From NCBI RefSeq assembly GCF_014946725.1, contig NZ_JACFXY010000002.1:372001-436000 (forward strand): DNA of 64,000 nt, read 5' to 3'. The notes beneath the pieces were generated by a model. The model did no database searches and had not been told where the DNA came from. It was given only the letters and a program-made list of their open reading frames with translations. Both the position numbers and the translations under genes were made by a program. Positions 7,612 to 16,445 of the stretch are shown here, piece by piece. This stretch comes from Mixta mediterraneensis (GTDB lineage Bacteria > Pseudomonadota > Gammaproteobacteria > Enterobacterales > Enterobacteriaceae). Position 1 is the stretch's first letter; every line of letters starts with the position of its first letter.

Positions 7612-7827
7612 TTAATCCTTCGGAGGTTTCTGCAAGGTGACGCGGGTATACAGGCCAACAGCCATTACCACCAGCGCCGCCACGCGCATCCATGTAGACG
7701 GAAATTCAGCCTTCCATTCAGGTGGCAGTTCAAACCACACTGTAGGCAGTAGTCCCAACGCAACGATCGCTTTTGTCGAGTGCCAGCGCCACCAGTTGCG
7801 GGCATCCTCAACGAGCTGAATTTTCAT
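7612..7827 (-). CDS. Small two-helix phage membrane protein of the lysis cassette
   Basis: 71 aa. An amphipathic N-terminus (MKIQLVEDARNWWRWHSTKA) is followed by two membrane segments, about residues 18-34 (AIVALGLLPTVWFEL) and 46-64 (MRVAALVVMAVGLYTRVTL). It lies between endolysin and spanin genes with 4-bp overlap to the endolysin stop. Proteins of this type are common in lysis cassettes and sometimes annotated as secondary holins or antiholins; this is not shown here. Confidence 0.7.
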   Translation of the reverse strand: MKIQLVEDARNWWRWHSTKAIVALGLLPTVWFELPPEWKAEFPSTWMRVAALVVMAVGLYTRVTLQKPPKD

Positions 7828-8291
7828 ATTTTCCCTCTGTAGATGTCGTATGTACCTGTTCGCATCACTTCTGCATGTCTGCGGGCGCGATCAGGCGTCT
7901 GACGGGCCCACAGGCTATCCAACATGCCATTGGCTCCAGCATTGAAATCACCAGCAGCGATCGAACCAAGTGTGCCCCTGAATAGCGCAAGTCCATCGAC
8001 GCCCATTTGGTAGGCCATGCTAATCAGGATGTCCTGACGCGCCGGATTGCAATTCGCCATTGCAGCTTTGATATTGCTTCTGGAATTCATCGCATTGATT
8101 TTTCCGTCCACAATTACCTGCTTCCAGACATCACCAACTTTGCGTGGCACCTGGAAGATGTAATTGCTCAGTGATGCGCCCTTTGGTCCGATGCGGATGC
8201 CACCGGCCACAGTAGGGAACCCCTGGGTATCGAGATAAGGCGACTCGCGGTAACCTTCCTCAAAATTAAGTATCTGGATTATTTGACTCAC
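7824..8291 (-). CDS. Endolysin, T4-lysozyme type (GH24)
   Basis: 155 aa muramidase. The catalytic pattern Glu-x8-Asp-x5-Thr is present as Glu12, Asp21 and Thr27 (FEEGYRESPYLDTQGFPTVAGG read in two halves), with the conserved YQMGVDGLALF and the C-terminal ARQTPDRARRHAEVMRTGTY segment. The start is GTG at 8291; a stop lies in frame just upstream, so no N-terminal signal-anchor is missed. The protein therefore looks cytosolic and dependent on a holin for release. It overlaps the holin gene by 26 bp. Confidence 0.92.
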   Translation of the reverse strand: MSQIIQILNFEEGYRESPYLDTQGFPTVAGGIRIGPKGASLSNYIFQVPRKVGDVWKQVIVDGKINAMNSRSNIKAAMANCNPARQDILISMAYQMGVDGLALFRGTLGSIAAGDFNAGANGMLDSLWARQTPDRARRHAEVMRTGTYDIYRGKI

Positions 8292-8499
8292 TTGCCGCCC
8301 CCCATCTCATCTGGCTCATGCGCTCTTCGCGCCGGTCTCTTTTACGCTGGAAATGGATGTTCACTGCGAACGTCAGCACTGCAAGAATGAAGCCACCAAT
8401 AGCCAGCCACTCATTCAATGACATGCTCCCAGCGAGAAAAGTAGCGCCGGAGGTCGTGTATGCCGCCGCTGTCGTTACTTTGTCTGCCATAGTTTTCAT
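8266..8499 (-). CDS. Holin with dual-start motif, phage 21 S-like
   Basis: 77 aa. Two membrane segments: a weakly hydrophobic first (VTTAAAYTTSGATFLAG, about 8-24) and a strong second (WLAIGGFILAVLTFAVNIHF, about 31-50), followed by a basic tail. The N-terminus MKTMADKV has two Met codons three residues apart with a Lys between, like the antiholin/holin pair of phage 21 (MKSMDKIS). A strong AAGGGGG precedes the first ATG. Family assignment rests on this pattern; whether it makes small or large holes cannot be read from sequence. Confidence 0.75.
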   Translation of the reverse strand: MKTMADKVTTAAAYTTSGATFLAGSMSLNEWLAIGGFILAVLTFAVNIHFQRKRDRREERMSQMRWGAASESNNPDT

Positions 8500-8733
8500 A
8501 CCAACCCCCTTAATGGGGACCTGTCCGGTTTAAGATTTGTCTAAATGTTGAACAGGACAAGCCCGGTTAAACTTTTCTTGTCGAGAGAAAAGCACCGACC
8601 TGCCATTGCGCAGTCAACAACGAATAATCCGCCTGAGTGCGGATTTTTTTTGTGCAGAAAATTCGCCCACTGCCACACAGGGAAATCAATGAGGTCACGC
8701 TATTGGCAAGGGCGAAAAGTGTAATTCCGGGCA
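8500..8733. other. Intergenic region upstream of lysis cassette
   Basis: No gene seen. It holds a repeated CCGGTTTAA/CCGGTTAAA motif (about 8524 and 8563), a CCTGT/ACAGG inverted pair, and the hairpin at 8626-8651. It separates the leftward lysis genes from the rightward promoter at 8734. Confidence 0.5.
8626..8651 (+). terminator. Rho-independent terminator-like hairpin
   Basis: Stem AATCCGC/GCGGATT with loop CTGAGT followed by eight T on the plus strand. No plus-strand gene ends immediately upstream, so it may block antisense transcription into the moron promoter region. On the minus strand it lacks a U-run. Confidence 0.5.
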
Positions 8734-8762
8734 TTGACATATAGCACCAAAGGGGCTATCAT
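8734..8762 (+). promoter_or_regulatory. Consensus sigma70 promoter of a moron-like cassette
   Basis: TTGACA (8734-8739), a 17-bp spacer and TATCAT (8757-8762). This is near perfect and points against the surrounding late genes, driving the small membrane protein gene at 8815. Confidence 0.85.
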
Positions 8763-8814
8763 TTATCACATGAGGTAGCGAACAGGTCGCAGCCCGAAAC
8801 CCGAAAGGATGAAC

Positions 8815-8991
8815 ATGAGAACAGAAGAAATGACCCAGGCAGAATTAGCGAAGATCAACGCTGAGATTGCCAAGTTGATTGCGGAAACCTCTAAGCTCAA
8901 TCGCGAATCAACCTGGTATCCGATTGTTGTAGCGTCCGGCCTGATTGGTGCAGTAGCAACAATCACAACGGTTCTTCTGAAAATGATTTAA
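8815..8991 (+). CDS. Small membrane protein, moron candidate
   Basis: 58 aa from the second of two close ATGs (8809 and 8815); the Shine-Dalgarno AAGG at 8805 spaces correctly only for the second. The N-terminal half is a heptad-like helix (AKINAEIAKLIAETSKLN), the C-terminal half one membrane segment (WYPIVVASGLIGAVATIT). It has its own promoter (8734) and terminator (8994), and reads opposite to the flanking lysis and tRNA genes. That is the signature of a phage moron expressed from the lysogen. Function unknown. Confidence 0.7.
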   Translation: MRTEEMTQAELAKINAEIAKLIAETSKLNRESTWYPIVVASGLIGAVATITTVLLKMI

Positions 8992-8993
8992 CG

Positions 8994-9015
8994 AAAGCCC
9001 CGAAAGGGGCTTTTT
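8994..9015 (+). terminator. Terminator after small membrane protein gene
   Basis: Stem AAAGCCCC/GGGGCTTT with a GAAA tetraloop and a T-run, starting 3 bp after the stop codon. Confidence 0.85.
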
Positions 9016-9028
9016 AACAGGTGCGCTG

Positions 9029-9292
9029 ATGAGACTGATTAAAGAGTATTCCCCACCTACTACCGACGATCTGATTCGCCTTAAAGACGAACTCGGATAC
9101 ACGGGCAATCAGATGGCTGACCTGGCTGGCGTTGCCAGTAACAGCCAGTGGCGCAAATACACAGGCGGCGAGTCACCGCGTGATATGTCACCGCATATTC
9201 TTTTCTTCATGGCAGCACAGCTGGCGCTCTCAGAAGAAGATCTGAACAAGGTGCTGAAGAAGATGCAGCATATTGGCGCTGAAATTAAATAG
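9029..9292 (+). CDS. XRE-type HTH protein
   Basis: 87 aa. A helix-turn-helix is visible in RLKDELGYTGNQMADLAGVA and SNSQWRKYTGGESPRDMSPH, the XRE pattern with a truncated N-terminus. The rest is helical with no second domain. It follows the small membrane protein after a terminator, so it needs read-through or its own weak promoter; an AGG lies before the ATG. Its plus-strand orientation within the late region groups it with the moron cassette. A regulator of that cassette is possible but not shown. Confidence 0.7.
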   Translation: MRLIKEYSPPTTDDLIRLKDELGYTGNQMADLAGVASNSQWRKYTGGESPRDMSPHILFFMAAQLALSEEDLNKVLKKMQHIGAEIK

Positions 9293-9342
9293 CCCCCGAC
9301 GCTAAGCGGTAATTACTGTCATCGTCATGACCGGGGATTGTC

Positions 9343-9417
9343 TGGTGCAAACTAGTGGTAACGATCCACCCTCTCAAGCTCTTCAGGCAAGCGCTAATCC
9401 ATCTCAGCTAAGTTTGC
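9343..9417 (-). tRNA. tRNA-like gene, possible tRNA-Phe(GAA), degenerate
   Basis: 75 nt on the minus strand. The acceptor stem GCAAACT/AGTTTGC is perfect, followed by A and encoded CCA; the D arm GCTG...TAGC encloses GG; a T arm GGTGG/CCACT encloses ATCGTTA. The anticodon loop reads CTGAAGA, giving GAA (Phe). The anticodon stem has two U-U mismatches and the T loop lacks the usual TTCGA, so it may be decayed or a special phage tRNA. It begins 5 nt after the tRNA-Asn CCA. Confidence 0.45.
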
Positions 9418-9422
9418 ATGTG

Positions 9423-9497
9423 TGGCGGGAAGGCGTGGATTCGAACCACGATAAGTTGGTTAACAGCCAACCGTAATAACCTTTATACGACCTACCC
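9423..9497 (-). tRNA. tRNA-Asn (GTT), prophage encoded
   Basis: 75 nt on the minus strand with all cloverleaf parts: acceptor GGGTAGG/CCTTCCC (one U-U mismatch), D arm with GG in the loop, anticodon arm GTTGG-CTGTTAA-CCAAC with anticodon GTT, four-base variable loop, T arm CGTGG-TTCGAAT-CCACG, discriminator G and encoded CCA. It is unlike the chromosomal enterobacterial tRNA-Asn that I know. It lies between Q and the lysis genes, where 933W-like phages also carry tRNAs. Confidence 0.85.
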
Positions 9498-9734
9498 TGA
9501 ATATTGTGTGGTGAAGGCGCTGGCTAGGGTGTGCCGGTCTAATGCCGGATAGCCATCGTACAAGTCGCGTACTTGTTCCTGCTTATTTGACGATTAGCGC
9601 AATCACCACAACGAAAAGCCTCCTGTTTCACAACACGAGCATTGCAAAGCAATGTCACGTCAGGGGGCTTATCTGTTGTGCTTACTGTTTAAATATCAGG
9701 ATTCCATACTGCTCCTACCAGTACTAATCTGTGA
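9498..9734. other. Untranslated region upstream of phage tRNAs
   Basis: No convincing gene. On the minus strand it would be the leader of the late transcript before the tRNAs. It contains the nested hairpin at 9617-9669. Confidence 0.5.
9617..9669 (-). terminator. Nested hairpin, candidate late-leader terminator
   Basis: On the minus strand AGCCCCCTG pairs with CAGGAGGCT (one mismatch) around an inner stem CATTGC/GCAATG, followed by TTTTC. Location downstream of Q and before the tRNA and lysis genes fits a tR'-type terminator that Q would have to overcome. Confidence 0.35.
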
Positions 9735-9906
9735 TCATTCTCGACCACGTACAAAACCGATAATGTACCCCAGCGCGAAACATGCAAATCCAAGCGAAAA
9801 TACTGGAAGTATCGCGTTAATTGTCGCTACCGATGTAAAACTGGCCCACCTGCCGATGTAAATCTGACCCACCTAGGGTAAAAATGGCAGTTTTAAGGCA
9901 CTGCCA

Positions 9907-11720
<1,814 letters not shown>

Positions 11721-11809
11721 TTCAAAGGGGGTGGGTCAGTTTTACTTTGGCAGGGTGGGTCAGAATTCGATCGGTATTGACAGTTAATCGTCTCAGACAT
11801 GGAAACCTC

Positions 11810-12241
11810 ATGATGGAGCCACTTGGCTTAAGCAACTGGATTGCAATTATCGGAGTCGTAATCGCCGTGATTGGGATCATTACTCCGCACTTTCTCAGTG
11901 TAAAAAGTTCCGTTAAAACCAGATTCAGGGAAGCCGCCGCACCATTGCTGGAAAAGCTGCTCGACGAGATTGAGGCTATAGAGGGAGGATCTTATCCGTT
12001 CAGGAAAATCAGAGAGTCAGAGCTTAAAAAACTGCTTCACCTTATTCCAAACCGGAACAGGAAAAAATTTCAGTTTGCGATTGACCAATATCTGGAGGCC
12101 CATGACATTGCAATAACAAAGCACTGGCATGACGAAAACCCTTCCGATGGCCCGGTATTTTTTCCGGCGAGCTTTGTGATTAAAAACCCTGATGAAGTAT
12201 TAGTTAAAATGTCACATCTCAAGAAAGAATTGAGCTGGTGA
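11810..12241 (+). CDS. Membrane-anchored phage protein, moron candidate
   Basis: 144 aa from the ATG at 11810. One membrane helix (NWIAIIGVVIAVIGIITP, about 9-27) is followed by a soluble domain of about 115 residues, first helical and charged (REAAAPLLEKLLDEIEAIEG), then with PSDGPVFFPASFVIKNPDEV. It is read rightward against the late genes and ends in its own terminator, so it may be expressed in the lysogen. The IS21 element lies 27 bp upstream and may have removed or replaced its promoter. No family recognised. Confidence 0.65.
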   Translation: MMEPLGLSNWIAIIGVVIAVIGIITPHFLSVKSSVKTRFREAAAPLLEKLLDEIEAIEGGSYPFRKIRESELKKLLHLIPNRNRKKFQFAIDQYLEAHDIAITKHWHDENPSDGPVFFPASFVIKNPDEVLVKMSHLKKELSW

Positions 12242-12254
12242 AAAGAAATAAATA

Positions 12255-12276
12255 ACCCCGCCAATTGGCGAGGTTT
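12255..12276 (+). terminator. Terminator after 11810-12241 gene
   Basis: ACCCCGCC-AATT-GGCGAGGTTT forms a stem with one mismatch and ends in TTT, 14 bp after the stop codon. Confidence 0.6.
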
Positions 12277-12340
12277 CGAATGTTATGTGTCAGTGCGTAG
12301 TGACAACTCATAGCAGAATAAAGCCGGTTTTGTCATGACA

Positions 12341-13541
12341 TGTACTAGCTCAGACCTGATCTGACAGTTACCGGTTATTTATACAGGTGTCTGTCAGATT
12401 AAATCTGGTTCAGATTCTTTTCTGCCCAGACTCGTTTTCCATCAAGTAAAGTCGCCATCGGCGTTCGCCCGCAGCACATTTTTCCCTGATGAGTTCGCTC
12501 ATTATTGTAATGCCACAACCAGTTGTCCAGATCTGCCTGCAGGCTTTCCAGGTCTCCGTATAACTTCTTGCGGAACGTAACCTGATAAAAATCCTGCAAA
12601 ATGGTTTTATGGAAGCGCTCGCAGATGCCGTTTGTCTGCGGAGACATCGCCTTCGTTTTTGTATGGTCGATATCGTTGATCGCCAGATAAAGCTGATAAT
12701 CATGCTGCTCCACTTTACCACAGTACTCCGTACCCCTGTCGGTCAGTATTCTCAGCATTGGCAGCCCCTGAGCCTCATAGAACGGCAGTACACGATCATT
12801 GAGCAGGTCGGCAGCTGTGATCGGCGTTTTACTCGTATACAGCTTGCAGTGGGCCACTTTCGAGTGCGTATCCACGAACGTCTGATGGTAGATGCGGCCC
12901 ACGTCCTTCAGATTGCCAACGTAGAAAGTGTCCTGCGACCCCAGATAACCCGGGTGAGCCGTCTCGATTTCACCACAGGCATCGTCGTCGTGTGCCTTTT
13001 TCTCCAGTGCAGCGATTTGAGCGTCGGTAAGCACGATGCCTTCTCTGGCGACCTTTTCCTCAAGCGCCTTCAGGCGTTTACGGAAGTTCTCCAGATCGTG
13101 TCGCTGCCAGACGGAGCGCACGCCGCTGCCGGAGATAAACACGCCTTTTTTACGCAGCTCATTGCTGGTCCGGTGCTGCCCGTGGGCCGGAAACTCAACG
13201 GCATATTCAACAACCGCGCGTTCAGTGGCTTCGTCGGCGCGGTTCTTCAGGTTGGGAACCCGCCGGTTCTGGTTAACCAGCGCATCAATGCCGCCTTCAG
13301 CAGCCAGTTCCTGATAACGGTAAAACGTGTCGCGTGACACGCCCATGATCTTGCAGGCTTTTGATACGTTGCCGAGTTCTTCGGCGAGATTGAGCAGGCC
13401 GGCTTTGTGTTTGATGATGGGATTGTTAGTATGAAGCATGAGAGTTACCTCGCGTTTTGTTTAAGGATTGGACACCTATATCAAAACCGGTAACTCTCAA
13501 CCTTTCAAGGTCCAGTGTCAGATCAAGTCGCGACTAATACA
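12341..13541 (-). mobile_element. IS481-family insertion sequence, copy A
   Basis: 1201 bp. Ends begin TGTACTAG (left) and TGTATTAG (right, on the minus strand) and share TGATCTGACA as the inner part of imperfect 26-bp inverted repeats. CATGACA flanks it at 12334-12340 and 13542-13548, a 7-bp target duplication. It inserted at the stop codon of Q. An almost identical copy lies at 24359-25559 in the opposite orientation. Confidence 0.93.
12399..13439 (-). CDS. IS481-family transposase, copy A
   Basis: 346 aa DDE transposase. N-terminal HTH (EELGNVSKACKIMGVSRDTF, about residues 16-35), a long linker, then the rve domain with Asp in QTFVDTHSKVA, Asp in RILTDRGTEY and Glu in QTNGICERFHKTIL. The C-terminal LWHYNNERTHQGKMC motif is typical of the IS481/IS3 group. 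It differs from copy B at four residues (DVGRIYH versus GVGRIYQ, DTHSK versus DTYSK, DLDNW versus DLVNW); the catalytic residues are the same. Confidence 0.95.
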   Translation of the reverse strand: MLHTNNPIIKHKAGLLNLAEELGNVSKACKIMGVSRDTFYRYQELAAEGGIDALVNQNRRVPNLKNRADEATERAVVEYAVEFPAHGQHRTSNELRKKGVFISGSGVRSVWQRHDLENFRKRLKALEEKVAREGIVLTDAQIAALEKKAHDDDACGEIETAHPGYLGSQDTFYVGNLKDVGRIYHQTFVDTHSKVAHCKLYTSKTPITAADLLNDRVLPFYEAQGLPMLRILTDRGTEYCGKVEQHDYQLYLAINDIDHTKTKAMSPQTNGICERFHKTILQDFYQVTFRKKLYGDLESLQADLDNWLWHYNNERTHQGKMCCGRTPMATLLDGKRVWAEKNLNQI

Positions 13542-13957
13542 CATGACACAACTAATTTCAGTTTCGGTGGTAAAATATTTTCTTTCTGACATTCCCGATC
13601 CATTTCCAGCTTAATATCCAATGCGCAAAGCGCTCCCTGAATAAAACTCTCACCCTGCTGGATGCGCACTGAAACGGTGTTGTAGGAAATGCCCAGCACC
13701 TTTTCCAGCGCCCTGAGTGTCATCCCATCTATGTAATACTTTTCTAAAATTGCGCAAAGGTATTCGTCGTGTTTGCTCAGGCGGATCATTGCTTCACTGA
13801 TAAACATGCCATCATCGTCACAGCATGACGGACGCCCGGCCCGGCTGGCGGGAAGCAGGCGTGAAAGACCAGCAGCTGTACGCGGGTAGCCAATATTTGT
13901 ATCACCGCTTGCTGCCCATGCACCCCAACGAGCCAAAACCATTTGAATATCGCGCAT
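13523..13957 (-). CDS. Late antiterminator Q, C-terminus altered by IS481
   Basis: 144 aa, phage 82-type Q (antitermination Q family). Recognisable blocks are MRDIQMVLARWGAWAA, SRAGRPSCCDDDGMFISE and the helix-turn-helix-like MTLRALEKVLGISYNTVSVR, then IKLEMDREC. IS481 copy A inserted in the last codons: with the element removed, the frame ends GTG TCA TGA, so the original protein ended KLVVS. The insertion turned TGA into TGT and adds six residues (CVLVAT) before a stop inside the IS. The body of Q is intact. It overlaps the primase stop by one base. Confidence 0.88.
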   Translation of the reverse strand: MRDIQMVLARWGAWAASGDTNIGYPRTAAGLSRLLPASRAGRPSCCDDDGMFISEAMIRLSKHDEYLCAILEKYYIDGMTLRALEKVLGISYNTVSVRIQQGESFIQGALCALDIKLEMDRECQKENILPPKLKLVVSCVLVAT

Positions 13958-14940
13958 TATGCTACCGCCTTTCGATTAAAAGTGAGCTCCCGAACCTGAT
14001 CGCCTTTCTGGATGACGTCGTTAAAGTCATCAGAGTCAGGCCAGCGCACGGTTACTTTCTGTATGTCGTTTTTTGCCAGTAAATTTCTATGGGCACAGGC
14101 AAACGCCGCCGAATGCCCCGTTGCGGTATGTCTGTCCATGTCGGTGAAAATAATCAGGTGTGTTACCCCTGCCGGCGCGAGAAATTTTTCCATGAAGTTC
14201 GCGTTAATGACTGACCATGTATTGACGCCGTACAGCTGTTTGCAGGACAGCGCTGTTTCTACGCCCTCAGCAATACCCAGCGTCGAGGCAACCGGGAACA
14301 ACCTAATCGCTACCGATACGGCATATTCCAGATAGCTATCGTCCTGTAGCTTTTTCTGTTTTTTAGCCATATCAACATCTGCTTTTTTATCTCCATCGAG
14401 TAGCGTGCGATGCAGGTAACACAGGTTCATTTTGCTGTCGGTTGCCAGTGACCAAATTGCCTGCAGTGAGCCGCCACCATGCAGTGGCTGGCTGGAACAG
14501 TATCTGGCCGCATCCGGCACCGGCAGCGTGAATATTCCTCTGCTGCTGAGATAAGACTGAGCGGGTGTGTCGCGCAGACCCTGCATGTCAGCGAACTTGC
14601 GCAATACGGCATCGCGTATTTGATCCACCGTTGCAACCTGCTTCTGACGTTGCGGAGCGCTGGGGTCACGCTGCCAGACATTGCCGATAATCTGATCCAC
14701 CTCTGCAAACAATTCGCGGATAGACTTCTGCTGCGTCAGCTCAAGCAGTTTCCATCCGTCACCACTACCGCAGCTGCAAATCCACGTACCGCGACCGTCT
14801 TTATCGTCAATGCGGAACTTCCCTTTTCGGTCACACACAGGGCATTCTTTCGCCCAGTGCTTCAGGCCTGTAACAGGAGGCAGTCCAAACGCTTTGAATA
14901 TCTGCGGCCACTTACCAACTGCCGCCTCAACCGTTTTCAT
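13957..14940 (-). CDS. Phage primase with zinc ribbon and Toprim
   Basis: 327 aa. The N-terminus holds a zinc ribbon (CPVCDRKGKF about residue 33, and WICSCGSGDG), as in P4 alpha-type primases. A Toprim domain follows: GIAEGVETALSCKQLYG with the catalytic Glu, then LIIFTDMDRHTATGHSAA with the DxD, and a C-terminal VRWPDSDDFNDVI. It would prime phage DNA synthesis together with the helicase gene upstream, whose stop it overlaps by one base. No separate primase-helicase fusion is present. Confidence 0.88.
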   Translation of the reverse strand: MKTVEAAVGKWPQIFKAFGLPPVTGLKHWAKECPVCDRKGKFRIDDKDGRGTWICSCGSGDGWKLLELTQQKSIRELFAEVDQIIGNVWQRDPSAPQRQKQVATVDQIRDAVLRKFADMQGLRDTPAQSYLSSRGIFTLPVPDAARYCSSQPLHGGGSLQAIWSLATDSKMNLCYLHRTLLDGDKKADVDMAKKQKKLQDDSYLEYAVSVAIRLFPVASTLGIAEGVETALSCKQLYGVNTWSVINANFMEKFLAPAGVTHLIIFTDMDRHTATGHSAAFACAHRNLLAKNDIQKVTVRWPDSDDFNDVIQKGDQVRELTFNRKAVA

Positions 14941-16445
14941 CAGGCGGCACCTCGTGATTTACTGAAAGCGATGAACTTAGCCTTGATATAACCGGCTACT
15001 TCCGGCCCTGTTTCCGTTGGGAAATCTGAAAGACCATTAGGCCATTCTCCAAACTTCTCTCTGAAGGTGTGCGCACACCAGCCATCAGATACCGGCTTTT
15101 TCCCGCTGAAAGCCCTGAATCTCTGATAGCCTTTAATCTGGCTCCACCAAGACTGCTTTTCCCTGCGGGTATAAATGCGCTTCTTCCCGGTCAGCTTATG
15201 CAGATTCCGGCTGGTGTCAGTCTCAACGTTCTCACCGCCAACGGGCTTGAATCCGCACTTGGGGCAGACATAAACACCGGCAGGCTTCATGAAGTGACAC
15301 TGATTGCACTCCTTCGGCTTTTTCTCTGGCTTGTCGCTGTCGATATAGCCGCCGGCAGCTTTCATGCCATCACTTTTGCCTGGCAGCTCGTCATACTCGA
15401 TGTCGTCTGGATATCCCAGCCGGTGGATGCTTCCGCTGTGATCGAAAATCAGGCAGTGGTCTTTTCCTGATGCAGTGCGCAGCCCGCGGCCCAGACACTG
15501 GATCCAGCGCATTTCTGATTTAGTCGGGCGCGCATAGATGATGCAGCGCACATCGCTGTCAAAACCTGCCGTCAGCACACCAACATTGACGATTACCTTT
15601 GTAGCGCCCTGCTCAAAGCGATGGATAATCATCCGGCGCTCATCGGGTGGTGTCGCGTCAATGATGATTTCTGCTGCAACGCCAGCACGGTTAAATTCTG
15701 TTGTGATGAACCCCGCATGAGACTGGTTGACGCAGAAGCACACTGTGGGCCGGTCTTCACCGTTCTGAAGCCAGTTACTGACGATATCGCCAACCAGAGC
15801 AGCATCACCCATGATTTCTGCCAGCTGGTCCTCGTTGTAATCACGACCAAAGCCCGCCAGGCTGGATGTCTTCACACCTGCCAGATCCGGTGTTGTCGGT
15901 GCGTAAAATTCGTATGGGCTGAGGTCACCAATGCTGATCAGCTCTTTCATCGTGGTCGGCTTAATAAGGCGCTCGTAATACTGCCCCATCCACGGGGAAA
16001 ACGGCGTACCTGACAAACCCACCACGCGGATGTCACGGTCGCGGATGATCTCCAGCAGCGCACGGCGTTTCATGTGGGCTTCATCGATAATCAGCAGGTC
16101 GATATTGTCCGGGAATTCACGGCGGATCAGCGTGTCAGCAGAAGCAATCTGAATAAGGCGATCCGGGTCGTGCGGCTGGTAATCACGCCATACATAGCTG
16201 ATCTGGTTTTCCGGCAGTCCGTACTGCATGAAACGCTGAGCAGTCTGGTGAACCAGTGTCAGGTATGGCGCAACAAACATGGTGCGTTTACCGCTCTCCA
16301 GCGCCCTGTCAGTCAGGAATGCCGATACGAATGTCTTCCCGTAGCCGACTGGTGCGTACAGCAGGAATGTGCAATAGTTATTCCAGTCACTGCGAAGCAT
16401 TTGAAGCCCGGTGATCTGCTTGGTCTTTGGTTTGAGATTAAGCAT
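14940..16445 (-). CDS. SF2 DEAD/DEAH-type DNA helicase
   Basis: 501 aa from the ATG at 16445, chosen because GGAGGG lies just before it; a longer frame opens at 16478. Helicase motifs in order: I YAPVGYGKTF, Ia FVAPYLTLVHQ, II LLIIDEAHMKRR, III GLSGTPFSPW, V VGVLTAGFDSDV, VI IQCLGRGLRTASG. A C-terminal zinc ribbon (CNQCHFMKP, YVCPKCGFKP) and a further helical region follow. It pairs with the primase as a replication module. It overlaps the stop of the gene upstream. Confidence 0.9.
   Translation of the reverse strand: MLNLKPKTKQITGLQMLRSDWNNYCTFLLYAPVGYGKTFVSAFLTDRALESGKRTMFVAPYLTLVHQTAQRFMQYGLPENQISYVWRDYQPHDPDRLIQIASADTLIRREFPDNIDLLIIDEAHMKRRALLEIIRDRDIRVVGLSGTPFSPWMGQYYERLIKPTTMKELISIGDLSPYEFYAPTTPDLAGVKTSSLAGFGRDYNEDQLAEIMGDAALVGDIVSNWLQNGEDRPTVCFCVNQSHAGFITTEFNRAGVAAEIIIDATPPDERRMIIHRFEQGATKVIVNVGVLTAGFDSDVRCIIYARPTKSEMRWIQCLGRGLRTASGKDHCLIFDHSGSIHRLGYPDDIEYDELPGKSDGMKAAGGYIDSDKPEKKPKECNQCHFMKPAGVYVCPKCGFKPVGGENVETDTSRNLHKLTGKKRIYTRREKQSWWSQIKGYQRFRAFSGKKPVSDGWCAHTFREKFGEWPNGLSDFPTETGPEVAGYIKAKFIAFSKSRGAA

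Noticed and set aside
11777..11800. TTGACA at the IS21 right end as an outward promoter for the 11810 gene
   Set aside because: No -10 box at 16-18 bp; the TTGACA is part of the IS terminal repeat.
12609..13337. 242-codon plus-strand frame in IS481 copy A (and its mirror in copy B)
   Set aside because: Antisense shadow of the transposase gene, present in both copies only because the copies are identical.
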